Shown one piece after another: positions 1 to 7,860 of a stretch of DNA of 15,918 nucleotides. Made by a program: the position numbers and the translations under genes. Numbering within the stretch: position 1 is the stretch's first letter; every line of letters begins with the position of its first letter. Below the pieces are notes generated by a model that saw only the letters and a program-made list of their open reading frames with translations, did not search any database and was not told where the DNA came from. The DNA comes from JBDNJM01 sp041687755 (GTDB taxonomy: Bacteria; Planctomycetota; UBA1135; GCA-002686595): contig JBDNJM010000129.1 of the NCBI GenBank assembly GCA_041687755.1, positions 1-15,918 of the forward strand. Direction: 5' to 3'.

Positions 1-30
1 CCCCGCGAGTCCCTCCCCCCGGCCAGACGC

Positions 31-1395
31 TCAGCCCTGGTCGAGTGCCCCGACCGCCGCCGCGCGCACCTCGGACTCCTCAGGGTCCGGCAGCGCCCCC
101 GCCAGCGCCTCCAGTCCTGGCGTCAGCTCCTCGACCGGCGCCCAGCCGCCCGCCACGCGCCGCCTCGACTCCTCGAGCACGCCCCCCCACCCCAGCCCGA
201 GGTGGCTCTCGTTCAACGCGTCGAGCAACGCCCGCGCGTACTTCTTGGACTCCTTGTCCTTGATCTTGCCCAGCTTCGCGAGCGCCTTGTCGTGCTTCTT
301 GAAGAGCCCTGCGAACGGCTTGGCCCGTGCGCGGTGGCCCTCGAGCCCGCCAAACGCCGCGCGGAACCAGCGCGCATCCGCGGCGTACGACCCCGTCAGC
401 TTGCCGCCGTCGGCAGCCTCCATCTCAGGCTGCAACACGGCCCAGGCCGCCGCAGCAGCGGCCTCCAGGCTTTCCAGCACCGCAGCCAAGTCCGCCTCGG
501 CCTGCTCGCGCTCCGCGCCCTTCGAGCCCGACATCAATTCGACCGCCTCGGCCGTGGCGCGCACCGCCGCAGCGAACAGCGGCGGGCGCTTCGCCAACGC
601 CTCGGTCGCCGCCAAGACGGCCTGCGGAGCACTCCGGATCGAAACGCTGTCGATCCACTCGAACATCTCCGCGACCTGCACGGGAAGCGGCCAGTGCCCG
701 GCCTGGTCGCGCAGGCCCTCGACAATCGTGAGCTTGAGCTTCGCGTAGCCCTGACCCTCGTAGATGCCGTGGGTGCGCTCCGCCGCCGCCACGCCCACGA
801 CCTGATCGCTGCGTCCGTGCAAGATCCCCACGGCGATGTTTTCCTTAGCGAGCCGTGGGTGCTTGACGTCCAGCACGTTGCCTGCGTGCGCGCAGAACCC
901 GTCGATCAACTCCGGGTACTCGCCCGCGAACCAGTAACAGAAGAACGCGCCCTGGCTGTGCCCGTACAGGTAGACGTTGCCGATCTCGAAGCGCGACCGA
1001 AAATGCTCGATCAAGCCCGCGATCTGCTCCCCGTCCGTCCTGCCCTGGACGAAGTTGAACGTGTCGTTGCCACCCGGTGTCAGGCCGTCCGGCGAGACGA
1101 CGATGTCCCCGCCGCGGAACTGTCCGCTGCCGATCCCATAGTTCCAAAACGACCAGCCGTGGTTCAGACCGGTGCCGTGCAGCATGACCACGAGGTTCGG
1201 CTCGGCCCGCCCCGATGTCTTCGGCAGGCGGTACCAGTACTCCTGGCCCTGCTCGCTGGTCCACTCGAGGACCTCTTCGACCGCCGCGTCTGGACCGGGC
1301 TCGACCCGCGGCACCTCGCCGATGGCCTGGGCCAGCCCGCGAGGCGCAAGCAACAGGAGCAAGGCAAGGACGAGCCCGCGAGGATCGATAGACAT
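31..1395 (-). CDS. Secreted alpha/beta-hydrolase (esterase-like) with a helical C-terminal extension
   Basis: A 454-residue protein that probably hydrolyses an ester or a similar small substrate outside the cytoplasm. I chose the ATG at 1395 because it opens a signal peptide (residues 1-24: short N-region, a run of leucines, then a GLAQA cleavage site); the frame is open further upstream, but that part has low-complexity composition. The hydrolase domain covers about residues 45-255. It has an oxyanion-type HGTG motif at 73-76, the nucleophile elbow GHSQG (Ser147), an HGRSD motif giving a candidate acid Asp197, and GHW giving His234, so the triad looks complete. This pattern resembles the feruloyl-esterase/PHB-depolymerase/LpqC group. 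Residues 260-454 are Ala/Glu/Lys-rich and probably helical, with no recognised domain. No strong ribosome binding site is visible. The substrate is unknown. Confidence 0.85.
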   Translation of the reverse strand: MSIDPRGLVLALLLLLAPRGLAQAIGEVPRVEPGPDAAVEEVLEWTSEQGQEYWYRLPKTSGRAEPNLVVMLHGTGLNHGWSFWNYGIGSGQFRGGDIVVSPDGLTPGGNDTFNFVQGRTDGEQIAGLIEHFRSRFEIGNVYLYGHSQGAFFCYWFAGEYPELIDGFCAHAGNVLDVKHPRLAKENIAVGILHGRSDQVVGVAAAERTHGIYEGQGYAKLKLTIVEGLRDQAGHWPLPVQVAEMFEWIDSVSIRSAPQAVLAATEALAKRPPLFAAAVRATAEAVELMSGSKGAEREQAEADLAAVLESLEAAAAAAWAVLQPEMEAADGGKLTGSYAADARWFRAAFGGLEGHRARAKPFAGLFKKHDKALAKLGKIKDKESKKYARALLDALNESHLGLGWGGVLEESRRRVAGGWAPVEELTPGLEALAGALPDPEESEVRAAAVGALDQG

Positions 1396-1581
1396 GGGAG
1401 CTGGAGTGGGTCGGATGCGCCGGTCACGCCGGGGGAGGCCTCCAGAACCTACGCCAGCCCCCCCACCCGGTTGGAGACTTCCCCGTTCTCCCGGACCCAC
1501 CTCTCCCGCGCCTGCCCGGGCCGCTCGAGGGCGCGGCCCCACAGGTCGACGCCTCCTCGAAGGAACCCCGACGGACGCCCT

Positions 1582-1595
1582 GCAGAGCCCTCTGC
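1582..1595 (-). terminator. Small palindrome just after the secreted-protein stop
   Basis: GCAGAG and CTCTGC are separated by 2 nt and lie directly downstream of the TAG at 1597-1599. The position suits a terminator, but the loop is very short and there is no T-tract, so this is weak. Confidence 0.25.
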
Positions 1596-1596
1596 C

Positions 1597-2175
1597 CTAG
1601 CCCAGCACCAGTTCGAGCGCGGCGCTCAAACTCACGCCCTGAGGCCCGCCCGGATCCGAGAAGCCCGCCTGCAGGAAGAACGACAGTCCGACCAGCTGCG
1701 GCAGGTTCGGCACCGGCAGCATCAACTGCGCCGCTCCGTTCGCATCCGCGAAGACGACCGGCTGGCTCGCGTACGGCGGGAGCACGTAGACCGTCCCCCC
1801 AAACAGCGGCGGAGGCCCGCTGAAGCGCCCGACCAGCAACAGCCCAACGCCGCCCGGCAGCGCCGCGCCGACGTGCACCGGCAGCATCGATCCGATCCGC
1901 GGGCAGGCGCCGACGTCGATCGTCGGTACGAGCCCCGCCGTCCCTGCGAGGCCCGTGCCGAACTCCGTGACCGCCCCCGGGCAGGCTCCAGCAGTGCGCT
2001 CGACGTCGATCATCTCGAACGAGGTCGAGACGCCGGTCGTGCTGTCCCCCAGTACGAGCCCCGACAGGACTTCGACCCCCTGGCCGCCGCCGACCTCGGA
2101 ATACATCATGAACGTGTTGCCACCGTCGGAGTCGGGTTGGCGGGCAGGCTCGACGCTGGGCCCTCTACGACCCAC
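1597..2175 (-). pseudogene. C-terminal remnant of a secreted protein (planctomycete-type end domain)
   Basis: The frame reads about 190 residues and ends in ALELVLG followed by TAG. The last ~125 residues show the pattern I associate with the C-terminal domain of many secreted planctomycete proteins: a Cys-Pro-Gly start, FGTGLAGTAGLVPTI, a second CP near GACPRIG, then Gly/Leu/Pro-rich beta strands. There is no signal peptide, and the first ~20 codons (GTG at 2175) look arbitrary. From about DSDGGNTFMMYSE the sequence is protein-like, so the gene seems to have lost its N-terminal part. It lies directly against the tail of the neighbouring methyltransferase remnant in another frame, which suggests a deletion junction near 2110-2200. 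Alternatively, DSDGGNTF could be the displaced end of the methyltransferase, with the end domain following it. The family assignment is from memory; the truncation is inferred. Confidence 0.55.
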
Positions 2176-2210
2176 TCGTAGGCCCGCAGGCGCGCGTCGG
2201 TCGAGACTTC

Positions 2211-3155
2211 CTAGTGGCGGGCTCCAAACGCGCCCAGGCCTTCGACGTGGAGCTCGATGCCTTCGATCACCCCGAGCCCGCGTGCCAGGCTCGCGTGGCC
2301 GCCGATCGCGACGGTCTGGGCACTCGGACGCCCAGCGTCCACAACCTGACCGCGCACAAACGCCGGACGCTCCCAGCTCGATTCGTCCGGCAGCGGCGCT
2401 TTGGAGAGCACGTGCAGGTCCTGGACATTCCAGACCTCGAGCTCAGCACAGGCCAGCTGCGCCACACCGCACTCACGCGCCAGAGCCTGGAAGCGGGCGG
2501 GCGCGATGTAGCTCGTTCCTTAGAACTCGTTCGGTAGGCGCTGACTCTCCGAATGGGCGAAGAACCCGAACTCCGCGTCCGCCGCCGCCCCGGTCGCAAC
2601 CGATGGGTTGTGGGTCGTGAGCAGCAACACGCCGCGCGGCGTCAGGGCGTCGTACAGCGCGCGGACGAAGCCGGGCATTACGTTCAGCTCGAGGTGGCTG
2701 AACAGCGAGCCGACCCAGATCAGGTCGTAGGGGCCGCCCAGCTCGAGTTCATCCGCATCAGAGGCGCCGGGCACCGGATGGACGCCGAAGGTCTCGGCTA
2801 CGACCGTGTTGGCCTCGGGCAGAAGGTCTCCTGTTGCGACCTCGACCTCCGCTGCCTCGGCCCGCAGCCAGCGCAAGAATCTCCCGAAGCCACACGCGAA
2901 ATCGAGCACTCGAGTCTTGGCCCCGAACTCGACACCCGCCCAGCGAGCTGCCGCCCGACACGCGAGCCAGGAGTCGCGGCCGCTAGCGAGGTAGCGCATC
3001 AGGCGCTGCTCCTCGGGGCACCCTTGGATGTCCGCCCGTGCCATGTCGTCGGTCGGATGAACGAGGAGCCCCGGGCCCGGACCGAGGACTTGGACCTTGA
3101 GCCAGTGGCACGCGAGGGCGAGGCCGGGCTCGGGCGAATCGGTGGCGAGCGTCAT
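2211..3155 (-). pseudogene. SAM-dependent methyltransferase interrupted by an in-frame TAA
   Basis: From the ATG at 3155 the frame encodes 211 residues, then TAA (2520-2522), then 102 more codons in the same frame before TAG at 2211. Residues 83-92 are motif I (VLDFACGFGR), 143-155 the YDLIWVGSLFSHL segment, and 171-181 the TPRGVLLLTTH strand, together a class I methyltransferase core. After the stop the text continues as GTSYIAPARFQALAREC and then VWNVQDLHVLS, which is what I expect after the NEF-(Y)-GT motif in this family. The TAA therefore probably replaces a tyrosine codon. A further downstream segment resembles the accessory C-terminal domain of such enzymes, and even the TAG at 2211 may interrupt it (GARH-stop-EVSTDARLRAY). 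Substrate unknown. The product is either a 211-residue truncated enzyme or nothing useful. Confidence 0.75.
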
Positions 3156-3250
3156 GGGCTGAAGGTATGCGGGGCGCCGAGACGAGGGGGGAAACGATCC
3201 GGATCGCGGCGCTGCGATGTCCGAACCGCACCCGGCCGAGCTCTCCACCA

Positions 3251-3276
3251 CCTCCCCCGCCCGCCCTGGGTAGACC
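3251..3276 (+). repeat. 26-bp dispersed repeat, copy 1
   Basis: The segment begins CCTCCCCCGCC and ends CTGGGTAGACC. It is matched exactly, in inverted orientation, at 11379-11404, about 8.1 kb away. It lies in the intergenic region upstream of the cytochrome gene. The match stops sharply on both sides. Confidence 0.8.
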
Positions 3277-3527
3277 GCAGAAGCCGCAGGATGTGTCAAA
3301 TTGCTCTCGCGATCCTTGCCCGAGCCGGCCCGCGCACTCCCGCCCGGCCCGCTTCAGCCGACAAGCATCCACCGGCACATCGCAACTTGGCCGGCTCGCT
3401 CACCTGCCGCCCGGCGCTTTGGTGCCTGGACAGGACGGACTTGGGGACGCCACGAAGATCCGAACGCTATTTCAGACTTCCTCGCTCCTGCGTCGATAAG
3501 GGCGATTAGGTCCGGGTGTGTCGAGGT

Positions 3528-3539
3528 GGAGAGGGAGAG
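3528..3539 (+). promoter_or_regulatory. Purine-rich ribosome binding site deciding the cytochrome start
   Basis: GGAGAGGGAGAG ends 5 nt before the ATG at 3545. It supports that start over the in-frame ATG at 3518, which would sit upstream of this site and add nine residues before the signal peptide. Confidence 0.7.
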
Positions 3540-3544
3540 ACAAA

Positions 3545-6358
3545 ATGCGAACAGGGATAGCCTTACCACAGCGCGCCGCGCGCTGGATTCAGGTCAGCCT
3601 AGGGCTGACCGCCCTGTCGGTCCTTGCAGCCTGTGGCGGTGGCCGCGGCGAGACGGACTCCTTCGCGCCGCAGAACTCCGAGTCCTGCATGCTCTGCCAC
3701 AACGCCTCGTTCGAGGACGACTACTCGGGCATCGGCATCCTGAACCCGCACCCGTTCGGCAGCGCCGACAACCTGCGCTGCTCGACCTGCCACGGCGGCA
3801 ATCCGGACGGCGATGGCGAGCTCGCCAGCCACGTCCCGCCGCCCCCGGAGATCGGTGATCGCGACTTCCAGGACCAGAACGCCACCGCGTACTTCAATCG
3901 ACTGACCCTGACGGGGATCGACAAGTTCCCCGACTACGAGGTCGATGGGGTGGCCTACACCGCGCTCGACTACCTGAAGTTCATCAACCCCGGCGACCTG
4001 CGCGTCACCCAGAATGCCCAAGGCTGCGGGCAGTGCCACCAACCTCACTCGGACGTCGTCAGCCACAGCCTGCTCGCCACCAGCGCAGGCATCCTGAGCG
4101 GTGCCAGCTTCTCGTTTGGCGTCGAGAACCAGGTGCCCGAGAGCGTCGACCAGTTCGAGGACACCGCGGTCGACTTGGGCTTCCGCCAAATCACGGATCC
4201 CACCTACAGCGCTTCCGTGGCCAAGCTCGGCGAGGTCTCGCGACTGGTCGAGTACCCGGTGATGAGCCAGCGCTTCCAGGAAGGCCCTGGCCTCCTGCAC
4301 AACAACCCAGACTACAACGCGCTGCTGCTGGCGAACGACCTACTGCCCGACGGACGGGTGCAGACCAACTCCAACCTGGCAGACCTCCTGCACGAGCAGA
4401 TGGCGTTCACCTGCGGCGACTGCCACCTGGGCTCCGCTGGCGCGAACAACCGCACCGGCGACTACCGCTCGTCCGGCTGCACCTCCTGCCACATGCCCTA
4501 CAGCCTGGGCGGGCGCTACGAGGGCCCGGACCCGAACATCAACCGGTTTGAGCCGCTCGACCCGGACGACATCGACGACCCCGAACGCCCGCACGTGCGC
4601 TCCCACCGCATCGTCAGCGTCGCGAAGACCCTGCCCGACGGCACTGAGCTCGGCGGCATCGACGACCTCGCCTGCGCGGGCTGTCACCAGGGCAGCAACC
4701 GCACGGTGATGCAGTACTGGGGCATCCGCCTCGACCAGAACCAGGACGTCCGCCGCGGCGTGCAGTACCCGGCCAACCCAGTCAGCTACCGCAACACCAA
4801 CGGCGACTCGCGCCTGTTCGATCCCGAGCTGGGCAACAACGAGTTCAACGGCCGCAATCGCAACCAGTACCTGCTCGAAGAGGACTACGACGGCGACGAT
4901 CGTGACGACACGCCGCCCGACGTGCACTACGAGGCCGGCATGGGCTGCATCGACTGCCACGGCTCGTTCGACCTGCACGGCGGCGACGTCACCGTCCCCG
5001 ACGGGCACCTGGCCAGCCGCATGGAGCAGGCGGTCGCGATCCGTTGCGAGGACTGCCACGGCACCGCCGACGCCCGCGCCACCACCGTCGCCGGGTCCCG
5101 CTACGACGGCACGCCCGCCGACATCGGCACGGACAGCTTCGGCAACGCCATGCGCCACGTGGTTCAGGAGGGCGACGACTTGTTCCTCTACAGCCGCCTG
5201 ACCGGAGACAAGCACTACGTCCCGCAGACGCTCGACACAATCGTCGACAGCGGCGTCGTCAACCCGCTCGACAACGAGCCCGTCTACTCGACCAAGGCCT
5301 CGTTCGCGATGGGTCGCGTCGACGGCAGCACCGCAACCGGCATCGGCCCGACCCAGGTGGGCGGCGTCACGCCGAACTTCAGTCACACCGACCGCATGGA
5401 CTGCGCGACCTGCCACTCGGCCTGGACGAACACGTGCATGGGCTGCCACCTCGAGGGCGAGTACAACGGCGGCAACAACTTCTCGAACATCACCGGCGAG
5501 CGGATCGTGTTCCGCGAACGCTTCGCCGACTTCGTGTACCAGTCGCCGCTGTTCATGCAGCTCGGCGTCAACAGCCACGACGAGATCGCCAACCTCAGCG
5601 CCAACACGAAGACCTTCTTCCGCTACGAGGACCAGGAAGACCGGCGCTCGGACGCGATGAGCTTCGCGGACCGACGCGGGGCCGGCAACAAGCCCGGCAG
5701 CGGATTCGGCGCCCTCTCGCACAACGCGATGATGGCGCACTCGGTGCGCGGCAAGGTCGACGACAACAACGAAGGCCCGCGCTACTGCGTCACCTGCCAC
5801 ATTACCGACGACGGCATGGAGACCTACGGCACGGAGTACAACACGTTCCGCACCGCGATCGCGAACCGCGACTACGCCAGCCTGGACTACGACCTGCTGA
5901 AGGTCCACCTGGGCCAGAACACGTCCAACCACCTGGATTCGCCGCTGTTCGTGCACATGACCGCCGGCCTGGGCACGGGGCTGTTCACGTTCGACGCGCT
6001 GGGGCGCCCGATCAACAACCTCGACACCGACGACAACCGCCGCGGTACCGACCTGCTCGAGCCCCAGGACTTCCAGGCGCCGGTCGACTACTACGATCCG
6101 GCCTTGATCGCACTGGACCTCGACCGCATCGTCGAAGCCGACGGCACCTCGAACAGCTCGAACAACCACGTCCAACTGGACGGCCCTTCGAGCCTCCGGG
6201 GCGGCTTGACCGACGAGAACATGGCGGGCCCGCTGCCGGGTTCGATCATCACGTTGCTGACCGATCCGACGCTCGGGCTCGTGCTCGACACCTGGCTCGA
6301 CAGCAACGGCGAGTGGCAGGGCGCGGGGATCACGAATCCCGAGCTCGGCGGCGAGTAG
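3545..6358 (+). CDS. Undecahaem c-type cytochrome lipoprotein
   Basis: A 937-residue exported electron-transfer protein. Residues 1-29 form a signal peptide with twin-charge N-region and lipobox LAAC (Cys30 lipidated), followed by a Gly-rich linker. Eleven CXXCH haem c sites are visible, starting at residues 48, 79, 161, 290, 312, 377, 468, 501, 620, 631 and 748. They are widely spaced except for the 290/312 and 620/631 pairs, and the last ~185 residues contain none. Many extra His residues could serve as distal ligands. I do not recognise it as a named family (not an obvious OmcS, MtrA, NrfA or HAO). A role in periplasmic or extracellular electron transfer is inferred from the haem count and lipid anchor. 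No cytochrome maturation, porin or quinol-oxidase gene lies nearby. The gene is long and intact and ends in TAG, 2 nt before a large palindrome. Confidence 0.93.
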   Translation: MRTGIALPQRAARWIQVSLGLTALSVLAACGGGRGETDSFAPQNSESCMLCHNASFEDDYSGIGILNPHPFGSADNLRCSTCHGGNPDGDGELASHVPPPPEIGDRDFQDQNATAYFNRLTLTGIDKFPDYEVDGVAYTALDYLKFINPGDLRVTQNAQGCGQCHQPHSDVVSHSLLATSAGILSGASFSFGVENQVPESVDQFEDTAVDLGFRQITDPTYSASVAKLGEVSRLVEYPVMSQRFQEGPGLLHNNPDYNALLLANDLLPDGRVQTNSNLADLLHEQMAFTCGDCHLGSAGANNRTGDYRSSGCTSCHMPYSLGGRYEGPDPNINRFEPLDPDDIDDPERPHVRSHRIVSVAKTLPDGTELGGIDDLACAGCHQGSNRTVMQYWGIRLDQNQDVRRGVQYPANPVSYRNTNGDSRLFDPELGNNEFNGRNRNQYLLEEDYDGDDRDDTPPDVHYEAGMGCIDCHGSFDLHGGDVTVPDGHLASRMEQAVAIRCEDCHGTADARATTVAGSRYDGTPADIGTDSFGNAMRHVVQEGDDLFLYSRLTGDKHYVPQTLDTIVDSGVVNPLDNEPVYSTKASFAMGRVDGSTATGIGPTQVGGVTPNFSHTDRMDCATCHSAWTNTCMGCHLEGEYNGGNNFSNITGERIVFRERFADFVYQSPLFMQLGVNSHDEIANLSANTKTFFRYEDQEDRRSDAMSFADRRGAGNKPGSGFGALSHNAMMAHSVRGKVDDNNEGPRYCVTCHITDDGMETYGTEYNTFRTAIANRDYASLDYDLLKVHLGQNTSNHLDSPLFVHMTAGLGTGLFTFDALGRPINNLDTDDNRRGTDLLEPQDFQAPVDYYDPALIALDLDRIVEADGTSNSSNNHVQLDGPSSLRGGLTDENMAGPLPGSIITLLTDPTLGLVLDTWLDSNGEWQGAGITNPELGGE

Positions 6359-6360
6359 CC

Positions 6361-6496
6361 CGTGCGGACGGGGGGAAGGATACGGTGCCAGGCACGTTTT
6401 CACCGGCCCCGGGGGTCTCAGTGCCGCCATGCGGCGGTGAGACTCCCGGGCCGGTGAAAACGTGCCCGGCACCGTATCCTTCCCCCCGTCCGCACG
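6361..6496. repeat. 136-bp near-perfect palindrome between convergent genes
   Basis: The left arm (6361-6420) and right arm (6436-6496) are complementary apart from single mismatches (A/G at 6390) and a small slip in the inner arm; the centre is near 6428. It starts 3 nt after the cytochrome stop and ends 1 nt before the stop of the next minus-strand gene, so it is the whole intergenic space. The arms contain GATACGGTGCCAGGCAC (6379-6395) and its near-complement (6462-6478), 100 bp from end to end. The same 17 bp recur at 15849. It would act as a bidirectional terminator; whether it is also a mobile palindrome is inference. Confidence 0.9.
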
Positions 6497-6497
6497 T

Positions 6498-6845
6498 TCA
6501 GAGCGCGAGCTGGTAGCGCGCCTTGCGCACCGCGGTCCCAGCGTGCACGCCCGGCACACGCGGCTCGTCCACCAACGTGCCGTCGAAGCGCCAGCCCAGC
6601 CGCTCGTAGAACGCGCGTGCGCCCGCGTTGTGCTCGAGCACCCAGAGCACCATCGCGGCCGCGCCCCGCGAGCGGGCCTCGGTGGCGCAGGCCTCCGCTA
6701 GGGCTCGGCCCGCGCCGCCCTGGAACTGCGGATTCACGGCGAAGCCGGCTAGTTCCACCGCGTCCAGCGGGCCGTCGGTGGGCCATTGCAAGCGGGCGAT
6801 ACACTCCGGCTCGTCCCTGCGCCCTGCTACCAATCGTGTACCCAA
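6498..6845 (-). pseudogene. Truncated GNAT acetyltransferase (copy D)
   Basis: About 110 codons of the C-terminal part of a GNAT fold, ending ARYQLAL-TGA. It contains ELAGFAVNPQFQGGAGRALAEA (motif A), LWVLEHNAGARAFYERLGW (motif B) and RVPGVHAG. It is roughly 90% identical by eye, in DNA and protein, to the second domain of the gene at 8278-9318. Similarity stops near residue 10-15 of the open frame, so the N-terminal half of the domain is missing. There is no plausible ATG; the frame opens with TTG at 6845. Motif A reads QGGAGR where the other copy reads QGGGAGR, one glycine short in the acetyl-CoA pyrophosphate loop. It keeps the TGG (Trp) codon that is TAG in the other copy. Most likely a dead fragment left by duplication. 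Confidence 0.8.
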
Positions 6846-6898
6846 CCGGCTTTTCCTAATCGACTTAGATCAGAACCATAGCATCTCCTCTAGGGATT

Positions 6899-6924
6899 GA
6901 GAGAGAGAAGAGAAGAGAAGAGAA
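6899..6924 (+). repeat. Short GA/GAGAA tandem repeat
   Basis: A GA run followed by four copies of GAGAA (6905-6924), in an AT-richer stretch upstream of the secreted-protein genes. It is a simple purine tract; its position upstream of 7003 allows a regulatory role, but nothing shows one. Confidence 0.7.
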
Positions 6925-7002
6925 GAACAGTACTTTCAGATGATCCTTACGGTCGGCATCACACGCAATGAGCCGGCACCACTTGCACCTCAATCCCTCG
7001 CC

Positions 7003-7402
7003 ATGTCACGAAATTTTCGAGTCAGATCCCTCACTGCCGCGCTCACAACCGCCCTGTGCTGCGTTGCCGCCCCTAGTGCTGTTCTCTGCCGACTTCCGGA
7101 ACGAGCGGCCCATGCCCAGGGAACGCTCCCAGCGGCTGCACTTCGACGTTCTCCGTGGGTGAGCCCATCGGTGGCGTTGCAGCCTACGTCACCGCGACGA
7201 TCGACTGCGGCAATGGACCCCAAACGACCCATAAGCCCTCAATCTGACCGGGGCACGCAGCACGGTAATGGTCTGTACGCCCTGCGACAGTAGCGGCTAT
7301 CGCATCTGCGTTCAGCCTAACAACCGAGCCTCGTGGGGCGACGTTGACGACTGCGGCGATGTCGGTTCGGTCGTCTCCCTCTGCGACTCCAACGAACTCT
7401 GA
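7003..7402 (+). pseudogene. Small secreted Cys-rich protein with two apparent frameshifts
   Basis: The ATG at 7003 opens a clear signal peptide (MSRNFRVRSLTAALTTALCC, then VAAPSA). Within about 30 codons that frame loses coding character. The frame one base earlier then reads CCSLPTSGTSGPCPGNAPSG and TFSVGEPIGGVAAYVTATID from 7077 to about 7230, ending at TGA (7244). The third frame (from 7235) reads LTGARSTVMVCTPCDSSGYR, then ICVQPNN and WGDVDDCGDVGSVVSLCDSNEL, and ends at TGA 7400-7402. Joined, this makes an exported protein of about 130 residues with ten or more cysteines. Both shifts go in the same direction (one base missing each time). I do not recognise the family. It is followed 26 bp later by another small secreted gene, so the two look like an operon. 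Either a decayed gene or sequence with missing bases. Confidence 0.5.
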
Positions 7403-7428
7403 GTTCCTTGCACCCCTTCGAAACGACT

Positions 7429-7835
7429 ATGAATACGATTTCCTTCTGTCTCGGCGCCTGCTGCAGCCTCCCCCTTGCCTTTCTGCTCGCGAACGCGTCG
7501 ACCCCGGAGCAGCAACCGGAGCCGAAGAGCGCGGCTGTCTTCGCCTTCAACTCCAGGACGGACGAAGCGGCGCAATGCTCAAGCGCACGATCCAGGACAA
7601 CACCCTGCACGGCTTCCAGGTCTTTAGCGCCCACATCGTCGAGGACCTGGACATGGTCTCGATGACCTTCCAGGACCTCGGGGCTAAGGAAGAGTGGCCT
7701 GCGGTACTCGCCCTTGAACTCGGAGACGTGAGCCTCGCGCTCACGCCGAGGGCCGGTGACTGGGCGCTCGTCGAGCAGGAGACGGACGTCATCGCGACCT
7801 TTGCCGTGACGCCGGTCGAGACCAGCGAGGAGTAG
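7429..7835 (+). pseudogene. Small secreted protein with one apparent frameshift
   Basis: The ATG at 7429 starts a signal peptide (MNTISFCLGACCSLPLAFLL, then ANA) and continues with good codon usage to about 7572 (EPKSAAVFAFNSRTDEAAQ). After that the frame one base earlier is the coding one: MLKRTIQDNTLHGFQVFSAH, then IVEDLDMVSMTFQDLG, and finally AVTPVETSEE before TAG at 7833-7835. The change-over lies at about 7573-7576 and is equivalent to one missing base. The repaired protein would be about 136 residues, with a beta-rich mature domain. No family recognised. An alternative is that a separate ORF starts at the ATG at 7575 (86 codons, cytoplasmic), but its hydrophilic beta pattern and abutment to the upstream frame favour one broken gene. 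Confidence 0.5.
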
Positions 7836-7860
7836 CACTGGCCCTCCCCGCCCGCGGGGG

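Larger units (their letters stand above)
3156..3544. other. Divergent intergenic region between methyltransferase and cytochrome
   Basis: This 389-bp gap lies between genes that point away from each other, so it should hold both promoters. I could not identify a convincing -35/-10 pair. It carries one copy of a 26-bp repeat (3251-3276) and a purine-rich ribosome binding site at its right end. Short open frames here have no coding character. Confidence 0.6.

Noticed and set aside
202..2181. 659-codon open frame on the plus strand
   Set aside because: Arg/Pro/Gln-rich text antisense to the hydrolase and the secreted-protein remnant, with no recognisable domain.
3156..3544. Sigma-70-like promoter near 3438-3475 (TTGGGG ... 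TATTTC)
   Set aside because: The spacing is about 20 bp or more and both boxes are poor; not supportable from sequence alone.
4340..6559. 739-codon open frame antisense to the cytochrome
   Set aside because: Val/Ala/Arg-rich mirror of the cytochrome codons; the plus strand has eleven haem motifs and a signal peptide.
6899..6924. Possible CRISPR-like or phase-variation repeat
   Set aside because: Only four 5-bp units with no spacers, and not placed in a coding frame or between clear promoter elements.
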